Shown: one piece after another, positions 7,746 to 17,266 of the stretch
Layout of the letters: every line of letters starts with the position of its first letter
Numbering within the stretch: position 1 is the first letter of the stretch
From: an uncultured Acidimicrobiales bacterium
GTDB lineage: Bacteria > Actinomycetota > Acidimicrobiia > Acidimicrobiales > Aldehydirespiratoraceae
Length of the DNA stretch: 64,000 bases
Reading direction: 5' to 3'
NCBI GenBank assembly: GCA_951812975.1
Contig: CATOTC010000003.1
Span: 124,001-188,000, forward strand
The notes under the pieces: model-generated
The model's database searches: none
Told to the model about the DNA's origin: nothing
Seen by the model: only the letters and a program-made list of their open reading frames with translations
Program-made: the position numbers and the translations under genes

Positions 7746-10592
7746 CTATCCGGACAGCATCGGTTCCAGGAACGCTCCGGTATGGCTCTCGGGCACGGCG
7801 GCCACGTCCTCGGGCGTGCCGACCGCTACCACGGTCCCACCGCCCGACCCGCCCTCAGGCCCGAGGTCGATCAGCCAGTCCGCGGTCTTGATGACATCGA
7901 GGTTGTGTTCGATCACGACCACGGTGTTGCCCTGGTCCACCAGGCGGCTGAGCACTCCGAGCAGCTTGCGGATGTCTTCGAAATGAAGGCCCGTGGTGGG
8001 TTCGTCGAGGAGGTAGATGGTGTGGCCGGTGGAACGTTTGGCCAGCTCACTGGCAAGTTTGACGCGCTGGGCCTCGCCTCCCGACAGTGTCGGGGCAGGT
8101 TGACCCAACCGCACGTAGCCCAGTCCGACGTCGACGAGGGTCTGCATGTGGCGGGAGATCGCCGGCTGGTTGGCGAAGAAGTCGAGGGCGGTCTCGCAGG
8201 ACATGGCGAGGATCTCGGAGATGTTGCGGCCCTTGAATCGAACCTCGAGCGTGTCGCGGTTGTAGCGCAGGCCCTTGCAGACCTCGCACGGGACATAGAC
8301 GTCGGGCAGGAAGTGCATCTCGATCTTGATCGTGCCGTCGCCCCGGCAGGCCTCGCAGCGCCCGCCCTTGACGTTGAATGAGAACCGACCCGGCAGATAG
8401 CCCCGGACCTTCGCCTCGTTGGTCTGCGAGAAGAGCTTGCGGATGTGGTCGAAGACGCTGGTGTAGGTGGCCGGGTTGGAACGCGGCGTGCGCCCGATCG
8501 GCGACTGGTCTATGGCGATGACCTTGTCGAGGTTGTCGATGCCGTCGATGCGGGTGTGCAGCCCCGGTGGGAGCCTCGAGGTGTAGATGTGCTGCATCAG
8601 GGATCGGTGCAGGATCTCCTCGACCAGCGAAGACTTCCCCGAACCCGACACGCCGGTGACGCAGATGAACTTGCCGAGCGGGAAATCGACGTCGATGTTC
8701 TTCAGGTTGTTCTGCCGAGCCCCGCGGACGGTGAGGTGCGTGCCGTTGCCGACACGGCGCATGGCGGGGACCTCGATCTGTCGTTCCCGTGACAGGTACT
8801 GGCCGGTGATCGACTCCTGGTTCTCCAACAGGTCCTCGTAAGTCCCGGAGTGGACGATGCGGCCGCCGTGCTCACCGGCGCCCGGGCCGATGTCGACCAC
8901 ATGGTCGGCGACCTTGATCGTGTCCTCATCGTGTTCGACCACGAGGACCGTGTTGCCCAGGTCCCGCATGCGCAGCAGCGTCTCGATCAGGCGGTGGTTG
9001 TCCCGCTGATGCAGGCCAATCGATGGCTCGTCGAGCACGTACAGCACCCCTACGAGCCCGGAGCCGACCTGCGAAGCCAGGCGGATCCGCTGAGCTTCGC
9101 CACCCGCCAGCGATGCGGCGCCCCTCGACAGGGTCAGGTAGTCGAGGCCCACGTCGAGCAGGAACCCCAGCCGGGCCTTGATCTCCTTGAGGACCTGCTC
9201 CGCGATGATCGAATCCCGTTCGGACAGTTCCAGTTCAGCGAGTCGCTTTGCGGCCTCGGCGATCGAAAGCGAGCAGAGTTCGTGAATCGTCAGGTCGTTG
9301 ATGGTGACCGCCAGCGACAACGGGTTGAGCCTCGACCCGTCGCATTCGCGGCACGCCACCTGGCGCATATAACCCTCGATGATCTGGCGGGCCCCGTCGC
9401 TCTCGGACTCGCTGTGCCGGCGCATCAGGTAGGGAACCACGCCCTCGAACTTGGCGTGGTAGACGCGGGAACGGCCGTAGCGGTTCTTGTAGCGGACCTG
9501 CACACGGTCCTTCACGCCTTTGGCCATCAGCAGCAGCTCCCGCTGCTTGTCGGTCAGGTCTTGCCAGGGTTCGTCCAGAGGAATCTCGTAGACCTTGCAC
9601 ACTGATTCGACCAGTCTGGAGAAGTAGCGGCTGCGGCCGCCCGCCCAGGGGCTGATCGCGCCCTCGGCGATGGTCGCTTCGGGATCGGGCACCACCAACT
9701 GGGCGTCGACCTCGAAGACAGTGCCGAGCCCGTCGCAATGCGTGCAGGCCCCGTAGGGAGAGTTGAACGAGAAGTTGCGGGGCGCCAGCTCCTCGAATGA
9801 TTTGCCGTCGGAGGGGCGTGAGAGGTGTTGGCTGAAGACGATCGTCTCGGTGGGTCCGTCGCCCTCTCTGGGGACGATCTGGATCTCGGCGATTCCTCCG
9901 GTGAGCGTCAGTGCGGTCTCTATCGAGTCGGTGAGGCGCCGTTCTATTCCTTCGCGCAGCACGAGACGGTCGACTACGACTTGGATGTTGTGGGTTTCGT
10001 AGCGGGCGAGATCGAGTTCGTTGGTCTCGCTGAGCTCTAACAGCCCCCCGTCGACTATCGCCCGGGCGAAGCCTTGCTGGGCGAGGTCAGAGAGCAGGGT
10101 CTCGTAGGTGCCCTTTCGTCCGCGGACGATCGGTGCAAGCACCTGGAAGCGGGTCTGCGAAGGCAGTGCGAGAACCTTGTCGACGATTTGTTGGGGGGTC
10201 TGGCGAACCAGCTCCTCACCGGTCTCGGGGTCATGGGGGATGCCGATCCGGGCGTACAGCAGCCGGAGGTAGTCGTATACCTCGGTGACGGTGCCCACCG
10301 TGGAGCGCGGGTTACGAGAAGCGCTCTTCTGGTCGATCGAGATCGCCGGCGACAGTCCTTCGATGAAGTCGACGTCGGGTTTGTCCATCTGGCCGAGGAA
10401 CTGCCGTGCGTATGCCGAGAGCGACTCGACGTACCGGCGTTGTCCCTCGGCGTAGATCGTGTCGAACGCCAACGACGACTTGCCGGAACCCGATATTCCG
10501 GAGAAGACGATCAGTTGGTCCCGCGGCAGCTCAAGATCGATATCACAGAGGTTGTGCTCGCGTGCCCCCGAGATGAATAACCGATCAGCCAC
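7746..10592 (-). CDS. uvrA: excinuclease ABC subunit A
   Basis: Damage-recognition ATPase of nucleotide excision repair, 948 residues and full length. There are two ABC modules: Walker [10 protein letters not shown] at residues ~32-40 and GVSGSGKSS at ~642-650, with signatures [12 protein letters not shown] and [12 protein letters not shown]. Zinc-binding cysteines are CTHCDGLG (~285), CRECDGS (~414) and CEACRGDG...CEVCKG (~745-770). The start ATG at 10592 has a LexA box 35 nt upstream, so it is likely SOS-induced. A truncated second copy lies at 15613-17071. Downstream uvrC begins 4 nt after the stop. Confidence 0.98.
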   Translation of the reverse strand: MADRLFISGAREHNLCDIDLELPRDQLIVFSGISGSGKSSLAFDTIYAEGQRRYVESLSAYARQFLGQMDKPDVDFIEGLSPAISIDQKSASRNPRSTVGTVTEVYDYLRLLYARIGIPHDPETGEELVRQTPQQIVDKVLALPSQTRFQVLAPIVRGRKGTYETLLSDLAQQGFARAIVDGGLLELSETNELDLARYETHNIQVVVDRLVLREGIERRLTDSIETALTLTGGIAEIQIVPREGDGPTETIVFSQHLSRPSDGKSFEELAPRNFSFNSPYGACTHCDGLGTVFEVDAQLVVPDPEATIAEGAISPWAGGRSRYFSRLVESVCKVYEIPLDEPWQDLTDKQRELLLMAKGVKDRVQVRYKNRYGRSRVYHAKFEGVVPYLMRRHSESESDGARQIIEGYMRQVACRECDGSRLNPLSLAVTINDLTIHELCSLSIAEAAKRLAELELSERDSIIAEQVLKEIKARLGFLLDVGLDYLTLSRGAASLAGGEAQRIRLASQVGSGLVGVLYVLDEPSIGLHQRDNHRLIETLLRMRDLGNTVLVVEHDEDTIKVADHVVDIGPGAGEHGGRIVHSGTYEDLLENQESITGQYLSRERQIEVPAMRRVGNGTHLTVRGARQNNLKNIDVDFPLGKFICVTGVSGSGKSSLVEEILHRSLMQHIYTSRLPPGLHTRIDGIDNLDKVIAIDQSPIGRTPRSNPATYTSVFDHIRKLFSQTNEAKVRGYLPGRFSFNVKGGRCEACRGDGTIKIEMHFLPDVYVPCEVCKGLRYNRDTLEVRFKGRNISEILAMSCETALDFFANQPAISRHMQTLVDVGLGYVRLGQPAPTLSGGEAQRVKLASELAKRSTGHTIYLLDEPTTGLHFEDIRKLLGVLSRLVDQGNTVVVIEHNLDVIKTADWLIDLGPEGGSGGGTVVAVGTPEDVAAVPESHTGAFLEPMLSG

Positions 10593-10626
10593 GCCCGCAC
10601 TCTAGCGCCCCCGCCTACCCGACACA

Positions 10627-10640
10627 CGAACATTCGTTCG
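10627..10640. promoter_or_regulatory. LexA (SOS) box upstream of uvrA
   Basis: A perfect palindrome CGAAC-ATTC-GTTCG, matching the actinobacterial/Firmicute LexA consensus CGAAC-N4-GTTCG, lies 35 nt upstream of the uvrA start. The same site and spacing are kept in front of the truncated uvrA copy (17106-17119). The position fits LexA repression of uvrA. Confidence 0.85.
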
Positions 10641-10705
10641 TAAATTCGCCTAGAAGTGACACCGGCAACATCGGCAAGTGTGTCCAGATTCGCCTTTGAA
10701 CCGAA

Positions 10706-10879
10706 TCAGTTCTGAGCGGCGGACCATCCACAGTTAGGGCGGTTAGCGCCGAGGGCGTCGAGATTCGCCGAAAAGACGACCAGCAGATCGTCTGAATTAA
10801 GGAACAACGCGTCGATCAGAACGTAGCCCCCGATGTCCACCAAGTACTTGCCGCCCAGAGTCAATCCGTTGCACTCAAT
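10706..10879 (-). pseudogene. remnant of the membrane-regulator (anti-sigma-like) C-terminus
   Basis: A short frame without a start codon reads ...DIGGYVLIDALFLNSDDL, then LLVVFSANLDALGANRPN, then CGWSAAQN and stop. It aligns codon by codon with the end of the regulator at 17267-17986 and its read-through tail (LIDTLFLSREELLVV, stop, AAHLDTLGANRPNCGW). Conserved residues are often encoded by different synonymous codons, so both copies evolved as protein before this one decayed. It lies upstream of uvrA exactly as the intact regulator lies upstream of the truncated uvrA, showing that a uvrA-plus-regulator unit was duplicated in tandem. The rest of 10593-11010 holds the LexA box and an ECF-type promoter motif; I see no intact gene there. 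Confidence 0.7.
10845..10872 (-). promoter_or_regulatory. ECF-type promoter motif, fifth copy
   Basis: Reading on the minus strand: GCAAC (10872-10868), a 15-nt spacer, then GGCAAGTA (10852-10845). Blocks and spacing match the four promoters upstream of secreted-protein genes in this island. Downstream lie only the regulator remnant and then uvrA, 253 nt away. It may be a relic promoter, an extra uvrA promoter, or chance within former coding sequence. Confidence 0.45.
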
Positions 10880-11010
10880 TCACAATAACTTCAAGAAGTT
10901 GCTAACGCTACGACTCCAGTAGGCTCTCAAGGCTCACCTGCGGTCTCTCACTTCCCCCGCATTTCCGAACAGCCGGATATCTGATCTTTTCGTCGTGAGC
11001 TTCGTCGGGG

Positions 11011-13242
11011 TTAGGCGTCGGATTGGATGTGGTGTGATAGGCGGGTGGGGGTTGCGAGGATTGCGGTGAGTGCTGTGGAGGCTGCGCAGGTTGCGCCGAT
11101 GATGACGACAGTGGCGATTTCTTGTGTGGGGACGGCTAGCCACTCTCCTGTGAGTCTCAGGCCGGCGAAGCCTGAGAACAGGGCTAGCAGCACGGCGATG
11201 GTTAAGCCGCTAGCAAGTGGGGTAGTTATCCAGATTGCTTCTGTTTTCCGAAGTGTGGTTGGCGCGAGTCCGAGTGCTAGGAGTTGGTTTGATGTTCGGC
11301 GTCGTTCCAGGCAGCGGTCTGTAAGAACTGTGAGGGTGGCGCCCAGGCTTAGTAGCAGAGCGACAATGGTGGCTGCGTTGATCAAAGCGCCATAAGTTGA
11401 TGCTTGTCGTCCTCGGTCGTGGATTGCGGTTTCTCTGATGTTGGCTGTTGGCGACATGCCGACGATGGTGTTGACGAAAGACTCCTTGTCTTGATTCAAC
11501 TCGATGTACCACGAGTGGGGAACGTCGATTGTTCGGGGGAGCAGGTCGGGGTGGATGCGGTAATGCGCTTCCGGACGGGATGACCCGTTGGTTTCAAAAT
11601 CAAATCGGTCTGCGAGTGCGATGTCGGGTATCAGATCATGGATTGCTTCAGAGTCGCCGCTGCGGTTCAGCGGTTGGAGTTTGTTGTCGTCGCAGTTCTC
11701 GCTCGAAACAGCGGCAATTTGTTTCATCTCCGAACAGCTAGCGATCAGCACTCTTGATCCTCGGGTACGTGACCCGACTATGGGGAATGCGAGGTTCACG
11801 CCATCTATTGACCTTATCGATTCTGTGTCCGTGTCTGCGTAAAGGATCGAGACTGATTGAGGGGTGCCAGCATCGAGTGATGGGTCGTTGCGGGTGGCTC
11901 CCCATTCGATGACGACCATGAGCATTTGGCCGAACCCGACGATGAGTACCAGCGTCAAAACCCCGACAACGACGCGGGCCGCTGCGGCGGGGTCGTGGCT
12001 GAGCCTGCGCCCGGCTATGCGCATGGCTGGGGAGTGGGCGCGCTTTGCCAGACGTCTGCCCAGGGTCGAGGTTAAGACCGGCAAGAAGGTATAGACGCCG
12101 ATCCCGACCACGATGTTTCCCGCAGCGAAGATCATGAACCACACATTGGTTTCGGTTGGCGCCGCAGCCGCCCATACCAGCAACGCGATGCCGACACCCA
12201 ACGGCAGCACCCGAAGCTGTCGAAGACCCACAGATGCTGACGGCCCAGCCGAAGCACGTTCTTGCAAGGGGTTTGAAAATGCTCGCAGCGAACCCGCCAA
12301 CGCCACAGCTGTGGACAACAAGACCACGGCAAACACCAACACCACAATGTTGTTGAACGGCACCGAAACATCTGACGCGAACCATCTCAGCGGACCGAGC
12401 CCGACCTTTTCTGACAACGGGATCAGCGCACGCCACAACGCCACACCCGCCAAAGCACCAGCAAAGGAAGCAAACGCCACCTCGAACGCCGCAACCGCAG
12501 CGGCCTGCGGTGTGGTCATGCCGATGATACGCAGCGCCGCCAAGCGGCGCTGCCGTGTCCGAGCCGACAACCGGGCGCTCGTCGCCACAAAAACCAGCAT
12601 CGGCAGCAACACAAAGATCGCCCCCATGACCACCATTACCCTCACCGCGCGAAAGCCAGGGCCTTGATAGTTCGCTTCGTCCCCGCCGAGTTGTTTGATG
12701 GGAAACACACCGGAGTTCTGCGGTGCCAGCGGATCTACCCCCACACCCACAACCGCGAAGAGCTGATCAGGTGAGACCAAGATTTCATCCGGCAAGATCT
12801 GGATGATCTCTTGGGGGAACCGCCGACCAAACCCGCCCGGTTCGTTTCCGAGGTGTTCGGCCAACTCCGGCGAGACCGCGATTTCGCCGGGTTCGGGATA
12901 CCGGTCCAACCACAACGGTATAGACGTGCCCGACGGCACAGCCCCCACACTATGGACAACCAAGCTTCGTTGAGCGCTGGGGATCCACCGGTTGCTCGTT
13001 TGACCCCAAAATCGGGCGCCGACGGGAGTCGTGTAACCGGGCAGGGTGCCGCGTTCCTGGTTCCACACCACTTCTTGAGCACCCAAACGACCCGCTTGAG
13101 CAAGCACGACGCTCGGAATGCTCAACACTCCCAACACTGCTGTGACCCCAAACATCGCTCCCATACCCATGAGAACGATCCGCACCGCCGACCTGCCGTC
13201 CCGAGGTCTCAACAAACGAAACCCCAGCCAAACAGCTCTCAC
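11011..13242 (-). CDS. ABC transporter permease, FtsX/MacB-like
   Basis: A 743-residue polytopic membrane protein with one membrane segment near residues 20-45 (IVLMGMGAMFGVTAVLGVLS), an extracytoplasmic region, and a core of hydrophobic segments from about residue 205 (VMGAIFVLLPMLVFVATSA) to 455. A second extracytoplasmic stretch precedes the C-terminal segments. The LAALRIIGMTTPQAAAVAAFE segment is the coupling-helix region typical of FtsX-domain permeases, which act in MacB-, Lol- or Bce-type systems for peptide or lipoprotein handling rather than nutrient import. The GTG start at 13242 overlaps the ATPase stop by 4 nt. It is the last gene of the unit from 15361 down. Codon use is less GC-rich than in the flanking uvr genes, consistent with island DNA. 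Confidence 0.82.
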   Translation of the reverse strand: MRAVWLGFRLLRPRDGRSAVRIVLMGMGAMFGVTAVLGVLSIPSVVLAQAGRLGAQEVVWNQERGTLPGYTTPVGARFWGQTSNRWIPSAQRSLVVHSVGAVPSGTSIPLWLDRYPEPGEIAVSPELAEHLGNEPGGFGRRFPQEIIQILPDEILVSPDQLFAVVGVGVDPLAPQNSGVFPIKQLGGDEANYQGPGFRAVRVMVVMGAIFVLLPMLVFVATSARLSARTRQRRLAALRIIGMTTPQAAAVAAFEVAFASFAGALAGVALWRALIPLSEKVGLGPLRWFASDVSVPFNNIVVLVFAVVLLSTAVALAGSLRAFSNPLQERASAGPSASVGLRQLRVLPLGVGIALLVWAAAAPTETNVWFMIFAAGNIVVGIGVYTFLPVLTSTLGRRLAKRAHSPAMRIAGRRLSHDPAAAARVVVGVLTLVLIVGFGQMLMVVIEWGATRNDPSLDAGTPQSVSILYADTDTESIRSIDGVNLAFPIVGSRTRGSRVLIASCSEMKQIAAVSSENCDDNKLQPLNRSGDSEAIHDLIPDIALADRFDFETNGSSRPEAHYRIHPDLLPRTIDVPHSWYIELNQDKESFVNTIVGMSPTANIRETAIHDRGRQASTYGALINAATIVALLLSLGATLTVLTDRCLERRRTSNQLLALGLAPTTLRKTEAIWITTPLASGLTIAVLLALFSGFAGLRLTGEWLAVPTQEIATVVIIGATCAASTALTAILATPTRLSHHIQSDA

Positions 13243-13979
13243 GGCCGCAACCTCGGCAAAGCGATTTCCCCGTCAAGGATCGTCAAGCGCCGGTCACAAA
13301 GCTCCGCGAAACGCATCTCATGGGTGACCAACACCAGCGCCTGACCATAGCGACACGAGCGATCAACAAGCGCTGACATGACCCTGTCGGCATTAACAGA
13401 ATCCAAAGAACCCGTCGGCTCGTCTGCCAACACAATCGGCGGGTCATGAACCAAAGCACGAGCCACCGCGGCCCGCTGCTTCTCACCACCGGAGACCTCA
13501 CCGGGGTAACTATCGGCGAGATGAACTATTCCGAAATCATCGAGAACCTCACCAACCCGCTCCGCAACAGCCGAACGCGACAGGCCCGTCACCCAAAGCG
13601 GAAGTCCGACATTCTCCTCCATAGTCAACTCCGGCAACAACTCACCGAACTGGAACACCACGCCCATCCGCTCCAACCGCAACCTGCTACGCCTTCGATC
13701 CGACAACGACGACAGCAACACACCACCCACCCTCACCTCACCCCGATCCGGGACCCTCAACCCGGCGAAACAATGCAACAAGGTCGACTTACCAGAACCC
13801 GACGACCCCACCACAGCCACCGACTCTCCAGCACCAACTCTCAAATCCACACCGCGCAATGCCAGCGTCGAACCATATGACAGATGCAACCCTTCGCACG
13901 ACAAAACTGGCATTGGCGCCTCTCGGCCGAAATCACCATCGCCACGCTGCTCACTCATATTTTCATTTTCGGGCATCAT
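13239..13979 (-). CDS. ABC transporter ATP-binding protein (MacB/LolD type)
   Basis: A 246-residue cytoplasmic ATPase. Walker A is GSSGSGKST, the Q-loop region is VVFQFGELLPELTMEENV, the signature is VSGGEKQR, Walker B is IVLADEPTGSLD and the switch histidine lies in LVTHEM. The 'GSLD' D-loop and length are typical of LolD/MacB-class ATPases that pair with FtsX-like permeases. It overlaps the upstream lipoprotein gene by 17 nt and the permease by 4 nt. Start alternatives are ATG 13979, 13976 and 13958. It is paralogous to the plus-strand ATPase at 19933-20625; both have the string FQFGELLPELT. Confidence 0.92.
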   Translation of the reverse strand: MMPENENMSEQRGDGDFGREAPMPVLSCEGLHLSYGSTLALRGVDLRVGAGESVAVVGSSGSGKSTLLHCFAGLRVPDRGEVRVGGVLLSSLSDRRRSRLRLERMGVVFQFGELLPELTMEENVGLPLWVTGLSRSAVAERVGEVLDDFGIVHLADSYPGEVSGGEKQRAAVARALVHDPPIVLADEPTGSLDSVNADRVMSALVDRSCRYGQALVLVTHEMRFAELCDRRLTILDGEIALPRLRP

Positions 13980-14889
13980 TGAGCCCCGTTTCTGGTATGG
14001 CTGCCGCTAACGCTGTCTCTGCGTCGTTAGCCCAGTTTCGGTAGCTGGTTAAGAGGTCCTCGAACTCGGCGAGAGTTTCCTTCCGAGGTACCCGTTGCAC
14101 TTCAAGAATTCGTTCTACGAGGTTGGTTCTCTGTGCACAGTTCACGAAATGTTTGGCTAGGTCGATCTCGGCTGCTGGCGGCGAATATGTTGCTGGTGAA
14201 CGCGGGTAGATAGCTATTTCGCTGGCTGGCAACTCCGGCGGTACTTGCTGGCTGAAGAGTCCAGAGCCGATTCCAATGTGGTCAAGCATTGCATCACGAT
14301 CCAAGAGCATTACGACATCCTCGGCGATTCCTGCTTCACGCGCGAAACACAATAGTTGTGTTTCTAACACTGGTTTTGCGACAGGTTCTATCCGGTCTAT
14401 AAACGACTTTCTTACCTTGGAGTAGTCTCCGACCCATTTCTTGAGAGTTTCGGTGATTGCGGGATTGGTCTTCTTGTCCACGGATTCTCGGCATGATCTC
14501 AGCGTTCGATCGTAGACGAGGTTGGAGCCGACAATGACATCACCCGAGGTTTGTTGGAACGCCAACGATACACCTCGAAGCCCGAATGTTTCGGCTTCAG
14601 CCATCGTAGTGGGGCCAGTTTCTAACGGATGCCAGAACACCATGCCGCTGTGGGCGGCGGGGTTTGTGTTTGAGCCTGTTCCTGGTTGTCTCACCTCTTC
14701 TAGTTCAATATACCCAGAGGCCGAGACACACGAAGCTACCAGTCGTTCGTAGTCATCTCCGATCGTAGCCATGCGCTGCTCAAGTTCGTGCTCAAATCCG
14801 AAGTACGTGCTCTGCGACTCTTGAGCGCCGCACGATACGGGTAAAGCGAACAGAAGCATGGCTACGATCCTGGAGACATTCTGCGGCAT
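13963..14889 (-). CDS. putative exported lipoprotein associated with the ABC module
   Basis: I do not recognise a family for this 308-residue protein. It starts with a basic/hydrophobic signal (MPQNVSRIVAMLLFALPVSC) in which C20 could be a lipidation site, although the -3 residue is Pro rather than Leu, so it may be plainly secreted. The rest is hydrophilic and probably extracytoplasmic, with several cysteines (CVSASGY, CRESVDKKTN, LCFAREAG, CAQRTN) that could form disulphides. It lies 55 nt downstream of the interrupted I36-like gene and overlaps the ATPase, so it is a likely accessory or substrate-binding component of this ABC module. Confidence 0.65.
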   Translation of the reverse strand: MPQNVSRIVAMLLFALPVSCGAQESQSTYFGFEHELEQRMATIGDDYERLVASCVSASGYIELEEVRQPGTGSNTNPAAHSGMVFWHPLETGPTTMAEAETFGLRGVSLAFQQTSGDVIVGSNLVYDRTLRSCRESVDKKTNPAITETLKKWVGDYSKVRKSFIDRIEPVAKPVLETQLLCFAREAGIAEDVVMLLDRDAMLDHIGIGSGLFSQQVPPELPASEIAIYPRSPATYSPPAAEIDLAKHFVNCAQRTNLVERILEVQRVPRKETLAEFEDLLTSYRNWANDAETALAAAIPETGLNDARK

Positions 14890-14944
14890 GATTCACCACT
14901 TTGAGACAGTCGGCGGCTGATTCGAGCGCGCCGTTCTCGTTGTA

Positions 14945-15361
14945 TCAACTCCCTGCTAGCAATTCCTGATGGCAGGTTCGCCGCTCGTGTCGGTCATTTT
15001 CATCGTCCACGCTGCTAATCAAATCGGCGCTAGTCTTGTGTGCGATGTCCTGCCAGTCATCGGGGTACCAACCTCGATCATCGATGATGCGAACATCGCA
15101 GTTGGTTTTGTTGTCCACTGATTCGGCGTTGTTCCGTAGCGGGTCGCCGTTACTGAGATCGATGTTGGTGTGTGACATGTTCAGCAGTTGTGTAAAATAG
15201 TGGTTGCCCTGAGTGCCTTCGGCATCGTAGATGCATAACTACCTGTCTGGGCACGCGTGCGCTGAGGCTTGTTGAATCACTGCGATACTCAGAGCGGCAC
15301 TCATCGCCAGCGTGAGTACCGTGACCAGCGTTATGCGTCGGCGTGTTATTGTTCGTTTCAT
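14945..15361 (-). pseudogene. secreted I36-inhibitor-like protein gene interrupted by an in-frame TAG
   Basis: One frame of 139 codons begins at ATG 15361 after the ribosome site GAGAAAGG. It encodes a signal peptide (basic MKRTITRRR, hydrophobic core, ASA cleavage site) and then HACPDR. Codon 41 (15241-15239) is TAG. The same frame continues without interruption as LCIYDAEGTQGNHYF and later NNAESVDNKTNCDVRIIDDR to a TGA at 14945-14947. 'CPDx-LCIY...G.......NNA.SV.N.T.C.V...' is the layout of small actinobacterial secreted proteins related to peptidase inhibitor family I36. TAG may be one mutation from TGG or CAG, or may be read through. It is the first gene of the lipoprotein-ATPase-permease unit and has an ECF-type promoter 82 nt upstream. 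Confidence 0.7.
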
Positions 15362-15443
15362 TGGATTGCCTTTCTCGGTTGGGTGGATGAAGCTCATGCG
15401 TCAGATGACTGTTGGCACCATCGGTCGTGTGGCTTCATCTAGC

Positions 15444-15471
15444 TACTTGCCTGCTGGGAGGTTTGCGTTGC
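15444..15471 (-). promoter_or_regulatory. ECF-type promoter motif upstream of the I36-like gene
   Basis: On the minus strand: GCAAC (15471-15467), 15-nt spacer, GGCAAGTA (15451-15444). An A/T-rich stretch (15472-15500) precedes it. It lies 82 nt upstream of the start at 15361. This is one of four copies in front of secreted-protein genes in the island. Confidence 0.7.
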
Positions 15472-15612
15472 GCGTTTTTCCAAATATTTTTTTGAATTCT
15501 TGCGTAGGCACACAATCTCGAGCGAACGGTCGCGTGCCGCAGTTCCAGCGGCTGAGCTTGGTTTTACCGTATCCAGCGTCGGGTACGTCATGTGGTTTCT
15601 CGCCCCGCCGAA

Positions 15613-17071
15613 GCACGGGACATAGACGTCGGGCAGGAAGTGCATCTCGATCTTGATCGTGCCGTCGCCCCGGCAGGCCTCGCAGCGCCCGCCCTTGACG
15701 TTGAATGAGAAGCGACCCGGCAGATAGCCCCGGACCTTCGCCTCGTTGGTCTGCGAGAAGAGCTTGCGGATGTGGTCGAAGACGCTGGTGTAGGTGGCCG
15801 GGTTGGAACGCGGCGTGCGCCCGATCGGCGACTGGTCTATGGCGATGACCTTGTCGAGGTTGTCGATGCCGTCGATGCGGGTGTGCAGCCCCGGTGGGAG
15901 CCTCGAGGTGTAGATGTGCTGCATCAGGGATCGGTGCAGGATCTCCTCGACCAGCGAGGACTTCCCCGAACCCGACACGCCGGTGACGCAGATGAACTTG
16001 CCGAGCGGGAAATCGACGTCGATGTTCTTCAGGTTGTTCTGCCGAGCCCCGCGGACGGTGAGGTGCGTGCCGTTGCCGACACGGCGCATGGCGGGGACCT
16101 CGATCTGTCGTTCCCGTGAGAGGTACTGGCCGGTGATCGACTCCTGGTTCTCCAACAGGTCCTCGTAAGTTCCGGAGTGGACGATGCGGCCGCCGTGCTC
16201 ACCGGCGCCGGGTCCGATGTCGACCACATGGTCGGCGACCTTGATCGTGTCCTCATCGTGTTCGACCACGAGGACCGTGTTGCCCAGGTCCCGCATGCGC
16301 AGCAGCGTCTCGATCAGGCGGTGGTTGTCCCGCTGATGCAGGCCAATCGATGGCTCGTCGAGCACGTACAGCACCCCTACGAGCCCGGAGCCGACCTGCG
16401 AAGCCAAACGGATCCGCTGAGCTTCGCCACCCGCCAGCGATGCGGCACCGCGCGACAGGGTCAGGTAGTCGAGGCCCACGTCGAGCAGGAAGCCGAGCCG
16501 GGCTTTGATCTCCTTGAGGACCTGCTCCGCGATGATCGAGTCCCGTTCGGATAGTTCCAGTTCAGCGAGTCGCTTTGCGGCCTCGGCGATCGAAAGCGAG
16601 CAGAGTTCGTGGATCGTCAGGTCGTTGATGGTGACCGCCAGCGACAACGGGTTGAGCCTCGACCCGTCGCATTCGCGGCACGCCACCTGACGCATGTAAC
16701 CCTCGATGATCTGACGGGATGCCGATTCGGGCGTACAGCAGCCGGAGGTAGTCGTATACCTCGGTGACGGTGCCCACCGTGGAGCGCGGGTTGCGAGAGG
16801 CGCTCTTCTGGTCGATCGAGATGGCAGGCGACAGTCCTTCGATGAAGTCGACGTCGGGTTTGTCCATCTGGCCGAGGAACTGCCGTGCGTATGCCGAGAG
16901 CGACTCGACGTATCGACGTTGTCCCTCGGCGTAGATCGAGTCGAAGGCCAACGACGACTTGCCGGAACCGGATATTCCGGAGAAGACGATCAGTTGGTCC
17001 CGCGGCGGCTCAAGATCGATATCGCAAAGGTTGTGCTCGCGTGCCCCCGAGATGAATAACCGATCAGCCAC
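15613..17071 (-). pseudogene. uvrA: internally deleted, 3'-truncated second copy of uvrA
   Basis: This copy aligns to the intact uvrA in two blocks. 16719-17071 matches 10240-10592 (start codon and residues 1-~118). 15613-16718 matches 8286-9391 (residues ~401-769) with no gaps. The intervening 848 nt are deleted at a GGG shared by both breakpoints, which shifts the frame, and the last ~179 residues are absent. In the 1,106-nt block I count about 20 base differences, all synonymous, so the protein there is identical to UvrA. The N-terminal block has two replacements (Leu to Pro, Thr to Ser). The LexA box upstream is intact. It cannot make a working UvrA, since the second ATPase signature and part of the zinc module are lost. 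Confidence 0.95.
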
Positions 17072-17105
17072 GCCCGCACTCTAGCGCCGCCGCATACCCG
17101 ACACA

Positions 17106-17119
17106 CGAACATTCGTTCG
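17106..17119. promoter_or_regulatory. LexA box upstream of the truncated uvrA copy
   Basis: CGAAC-ATTC-GTTCG, identical to the box at 10627-10640 and also 35 nt upstream of the start codon. Sequence similarity between the two copies is lost a few bases further upstream, then resumes within the regulator 3' ends. Confidence 0.8.
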
Positions 17120-17266
17120 ATAAAGGCCGCCTTTGGGAATCGAAGGGAGTCCCGCGTGCCGGGGTCACCCGCTGATGCCCCAAAACCCTCGGAAATCGCT
17201 TCAGTTCTGAGGGTTGAACCATCCGCAGTTTGGGCGGTTTGCGCCGAGCGTGTCGAGATGTGCGGC

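Noticed and set aside
6521..7891. Long plus-strand open frame opposite uvrC/uvrA, and many others like it (e.g. opposite gcvP, polA, rpsA).
   Set aside because: They are antisense shadows of high-GC coding sequence with arginine/leucine-rich composition and no domain motifs.
15439..16695. A 418-residue open frame that looks like a second, shorter UvrA protein.
   Set aside because: It is the middle of the deleted uvrA copy; it starts inside the gene, lacks the first Walker A and ends in unrelated sequence after the 3' breakpoint. It is treated as a pseudogene.
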